8,234 bases of DNA. It comes from Acidobacteriota bacterium. GTDB lineage: Bacteria > Acidobacteriota > Terriglobia > Bryobacterales > Bryobacteraceae. Below are positions 6,373 through 8,234 of the stretch, piece after piece (the first letter of the stretch is position 1; each line of letters opens with the position of its first letter). The stretch is taken from positions 5,497-13,730 of the forward strand of contig JAJYKC010000013.1 of assembly GCA_021788955.1 (NCBI GenBank). The letters are read 5' to 3'. Position numbers and translations under genes: made by a program. The notes beneath the pieces were generated by a model. The model saw only the letters and a list, made by a program, of their open reading frames with translations. It was not told where the DNA came from and did no database searches.

Positions 6373-7245
6373 GTGGCGCAGTTGGTTGGCATTTCGCTCC
6401 CGGAGCCCGGCATAAGCGCGGGGAGTTTAGACGAGAAGGAAGAGCGGCTCTTCGCGCGGCTGCGGGAACTCGGGCGCGTGATCATCGCGTACTCGGGTGG
6501 CACGGACTCGGCGTATCTTGCCTGGGCCGCGCATCGGGTTTTGGGCGAAAACGCCGTAGCGATCACGGCGGATTCGGAATCGATTCCCACCTCGCACAAG
6601 CGTGACGCCGAGGCATTTGCGCGCGAAGCAGGGTTCCGGCACGAGTATGTCGCGACGCGGGAGTTCGACAACCCGGATTACGTACGCAACGACGCGGACC
6701 GCTGTTTTCACTGCAAGGACGAGTTATTCGATACGCTCGAAGCCGTGGGCCGGGAGCGAGGTTTCGAGCATATCGTCTACGGCGTGAATGTGGACGATCT
6801 GGGCGATTACCGGCCGGGCCAGCGGGCGGCGAAACTGCACGGTGTCAAAGCGCCGCTGGTGGACGCCGGGCTGACCAAGCGGGAGATCCGCGAGTTGTCG
6901 CGGCGCGCCGGGCTTTCGACATGGGACCGGCCGGCGGCGGCATGTCTGAGCTCACGAGTGCCTTACGGGACTGCGGTGACGCGGCAGGTGGTGAAGACGA
7001 TCGAACAGGGCGAAGAAGAGATTCGAGCGCTGGGCTTCCGGCAGTTCCGGGTGCGGTTTCATGGGGAACTGGTGCGGATTGAGATTGCGCCGGAGGAGAT
7101 CGAACGGGCGCTCAGCGTCGAGATGGCGCAGGCGTTCACGGCGATTTTCAAGCCGCTGGGTTTTCACTATGTGACGCTTGATCTCGAAGGCTACCGGCAG
7201 GGTTCGCTCAACGAGGCGCTTCGACGGCCGGGCGGCGCGGCGTAA
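6373..7245 (+). CDS. larE: LarE: ATP-dependent sacrificial sulfur transferase (nickel-pincer cofactor synthesis)
   Basis: LarE adenylates the carboxylates of the pyridinium-3,5-biscarboxylate mononucleotide made by LarB and replaces them with thiocarboxylates; LarC then inserts nickel. The cofactor serves lactate racemase and related LarA-like enzymes. The 290-residue product has the PP-loop AYSGGTDSAYLAW (39-51), the family CFHCK motif (C111, C114), YGVNVDDLGDYRPGQRAA (136-153) and APLVDAGLTKREIRELSRR (160-178). The segment PAAACLSSRVPYG (188-199) holds C191, matching the sulfur-donating cysteine of the single-cysteine LarE type. The C-terminal VRFHGELVRIEI (227-238) is also typical. I chose GTG 6373. 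It has no ribosome binding site but sits where the TATAAT at 6361 would start transcription. The overlapping ATG at 6371 is out of frame and stops after 14 codons. About 20 residues precede the usual homology start. The 3' end overlaps the cyclase gene antisense by 38 bp. No larB, larC or larA is in the window. Confidence 0.93.
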   Translation: MAQLVGISLPEPGISAGSLDEKEERLFARLRELGRVIIAYSGGTDSAYLAWAAHRVLGENAVAITADSESIPTSHKRDAEAFAREAGFRHEYVATREFDNPDYVRNDADRCFHCKDELFDTLEAVGRERGFEHIVYGVNVDDLGDYRPGQRAAKLHGVKAPLVDAGLTKREIRELSRRAGLSTWDRPAAACLSSRVPYGTAVTRQVVKTIEQGEEEIRALGFRQFRVRFHGELVRIEIAPEEIERALSVEMAQAFTAIFKPLGFHYVTLDLEGYRQGSLNEALRRPGGAA

Positions 7246-8234
7246 TCCGCAGCCTTAGGTTCGGCGGGGTCACGGAATCAATCTCGATTCCCGGAGGCAG
7301 GTTCAGGTTCGATGACGTGATGGGGAGCATTATTGTGCCGGGCTTGGCGCGAGTGAGGTCGAACCGGGCCACGGTGCCGGAGATCGAGGCGGATTCGAGC
7401 AGCCAGGATCTTCCGCGAAGCTCGATGGCGAGGCGTCCGCCGACATCCTCGTCGATATCCATCCCGGGCGGCACATTGAGAAACTCGATCGGGACGCTCA
7501 AAGTGCGGATGGTGGTTCCGCTCGAAGTAAAGGTCAGGATCCAGATAAGCGACGCGATGCCTGCGGCGGAAAGTTTGACGCGCAGGTTCGTACGGACGAC
7601 GTCGAGCAGTTTCGCCGTCCAGGGCCGTTCGATGCGTTCGCGGAGTTTGCGCAACCAGGCGACCAGGGCTTCCTGATTTGGCATGCGGCGTATTTCGCGG
7701 CCGCGCATGGCGGTGACTTCGCCGCGTTCTTCGCTCACGGCGAGCACGATGGCGTCGCAGCGTTCCGCGAGTCCCATGGCGGCCCGATGGCGCGTGCCGA
7801 AGTAGAACGGCACGTCGGAGCGTTGAGTAAGGGGAAGGATGACGTTGGCGCGGGTGAGGCGGCCGCTGTCGCAGAGGACGGCGCCGTCGTGGAGCGGGCT
7901 GTTTTTCTGAAAGATGGTTTCGAGCAGACTCGAAGTGACGGCGGAATCGATGTCGACGCCGCCGTCGGTCATTTCTCCGATTCGGTCCGCCTGAACAATG
8001 ACGAGGAGCGCCCCGGTGCGGGAGCCGGCAAGAGAGAAGAGAGCCGAGGCGATGGCCAGATCGACCGGTTCGGGAGGCGGCGGGCGGCGGGTCAAGTGAA
8101 GGGCCGCGTCAAGCCGGAGAAAGGCGCGGCGCAACTCGGGCTGGAAGACGACGACGAGCATGACGACAGCCAGCAGAGCGGCACCGTCGAGAAGAAGACT
8201 GGTGATGACGAGGTCGAACTGGCGGGCGACGAGC
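7208..8234 (-). CDS. Membrane diadenylate cyclase (CdaA-type) fused to a YbbR/CdaR-like domain; 5' end beyond window
   Basis: The frame is open from the right edge, so the N-terminus is missing; 341 residues are visible. The protein should make c-di-AMP from two ATP at the inner face of the membrane. The first about 29 residues are the end of a hydrophobic membrane segment, leading into FQPELRR (30-36), the usual CdaA junction. The DAC (DisA_N) domain spans about 55-185, with conserved QKNSPLHDGAVL (DGA at 116-118) and GTRHRAAMGL (RHR at 148-150), the two ATP-binding motifs. After a linker (RERIERPWTAKLLD) comes a second membrane helix (about 220-237, SAAGIASLIWILTF). About 95 residues resembling one YbbR repeat follow: VPIEFLNVPPGM, LAIELRGRSWLLE, VARFDLTRAKPGT, LPPGIEIDSVTPPNLRLRI. 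CdaR, the cyclase regulator, is normally a separate neighbouring protein with several YbbR repeats. Here a single copy is joined in frame. The methionine at 8161 is internal, not a start, because homology continues upstream of it. Confidence 0.9.
   Translation of the reverse strand, partial: LVARQFDLVITSLLLDGAALLAVVMLVVVFQPELRRAFLRLDAALHLTRRPPPPEPVDLAIASALFSLAGSRTGALLVIVQADRIGEMTDGGVDIDSAVTSSLLETIFQKNSPLHDGAVLCDSGRLTRANVILPLTQRSDVPFYFGTRHRAAMGLAERCDAIVLAVSEERGEVTAMRGREIRRMPNQEALVAWLRKLRERIERPWTAKLLDVVRTNLRVKLSAAGIASLIWILTFTSSGTTIRTLSVPIEFLNVPPGMDIDEDVGGRLAIELRGRSWLLESASISGTVARFDLTRAKPGTIMLPITSSNLNLPPGIEIDSVTPPNLRLRITPRRPAVEAPR

Noticed and set aside
8159..8161. ATG at 8161 as the start of the cyclase gene
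   Set aside because: The frame continues upstream to the window edge and encodes the hydrophobic helix that normally precedes FQPELRR in CdaA, so this methionine is internal.

Overview
The window is a gene-dense, GC-rich bacterial chromosomal segment with eight protein-coding genes. Two of them, at the window edges, are incomplete. I see no rRNA, tRNA, CRISPR array, insertion sequence or prophage gene, and no gene-free stretch longer than 80 bp. The mix is a Tat-type-leader TIM-barrel isomerase, an acyl-CoA-type desaturase, MurB, a DUF2461 protein, an HI0933-type flavoprotein, stand-alone LarE and a CdaA-type cyclase. Together with the codon bias, this suggests a soil bacterium, most plausibly Acidobacteriota (Solibacter/Bryobacter-like). 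That assignment is an inference from general resemblance, not from a marker gene.

Left block, all on the minus strand (reading 4429 down to 1): murB; a 117-bp gap holding a phased direct repeat and a possible promoter; a membrane fatty-acid desaturase; a sensor histidine kinase with two membrane helices and almost no extracytoplasmic part; its OmpR/PhoB-type response regulator, overlapping the kinase gene by 4 bp (ATGA); and the 5' part of a sugar-phosphate isomerase/epimerase-like gene that runs off the left edge. Desaturase, kinase, regulator and isomerase are separated by 46, -4 and 44 bp, so they may form one transcript. Three TAAT cores spaced exactly 11 bp apart lie just upstream of the desaturase. 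This is the kind of spacing OmpR/PhoB-family regulators bind, so the two-component system may sense the membrane state and control the desaturase and itself.

Middle block: a DUF2461 gene on the plus strand diverges from murB across only 22 bp. It uses a TTG start behind a strong Shine-Dalgarno sequence. It converges, with a 3-bp gap, on a minus-strand HI0933/YhiN/BaiN-family flavoprotein.

Right block: the flavoprotein diverges from larE (sulfur transferase for the nickel-pincer cofactor) across 28 bp containing TATAATA, which can be read as a -10 box in both directions. The larE start lies where transcription would begin, so it may be leaderless. larE overlaps tail-to-tail by 38 bp with a minus-strand gene that joins a diadenylate cyclase (c-di-AMP synthase, CdaA-type) to a C-terminal YbbR (CdaR-like) segment in one polypeptide. 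Its N-terminus lies beyond the right edge. This fusion and the desaturase/two-component locus are the most interesting parts of the window.
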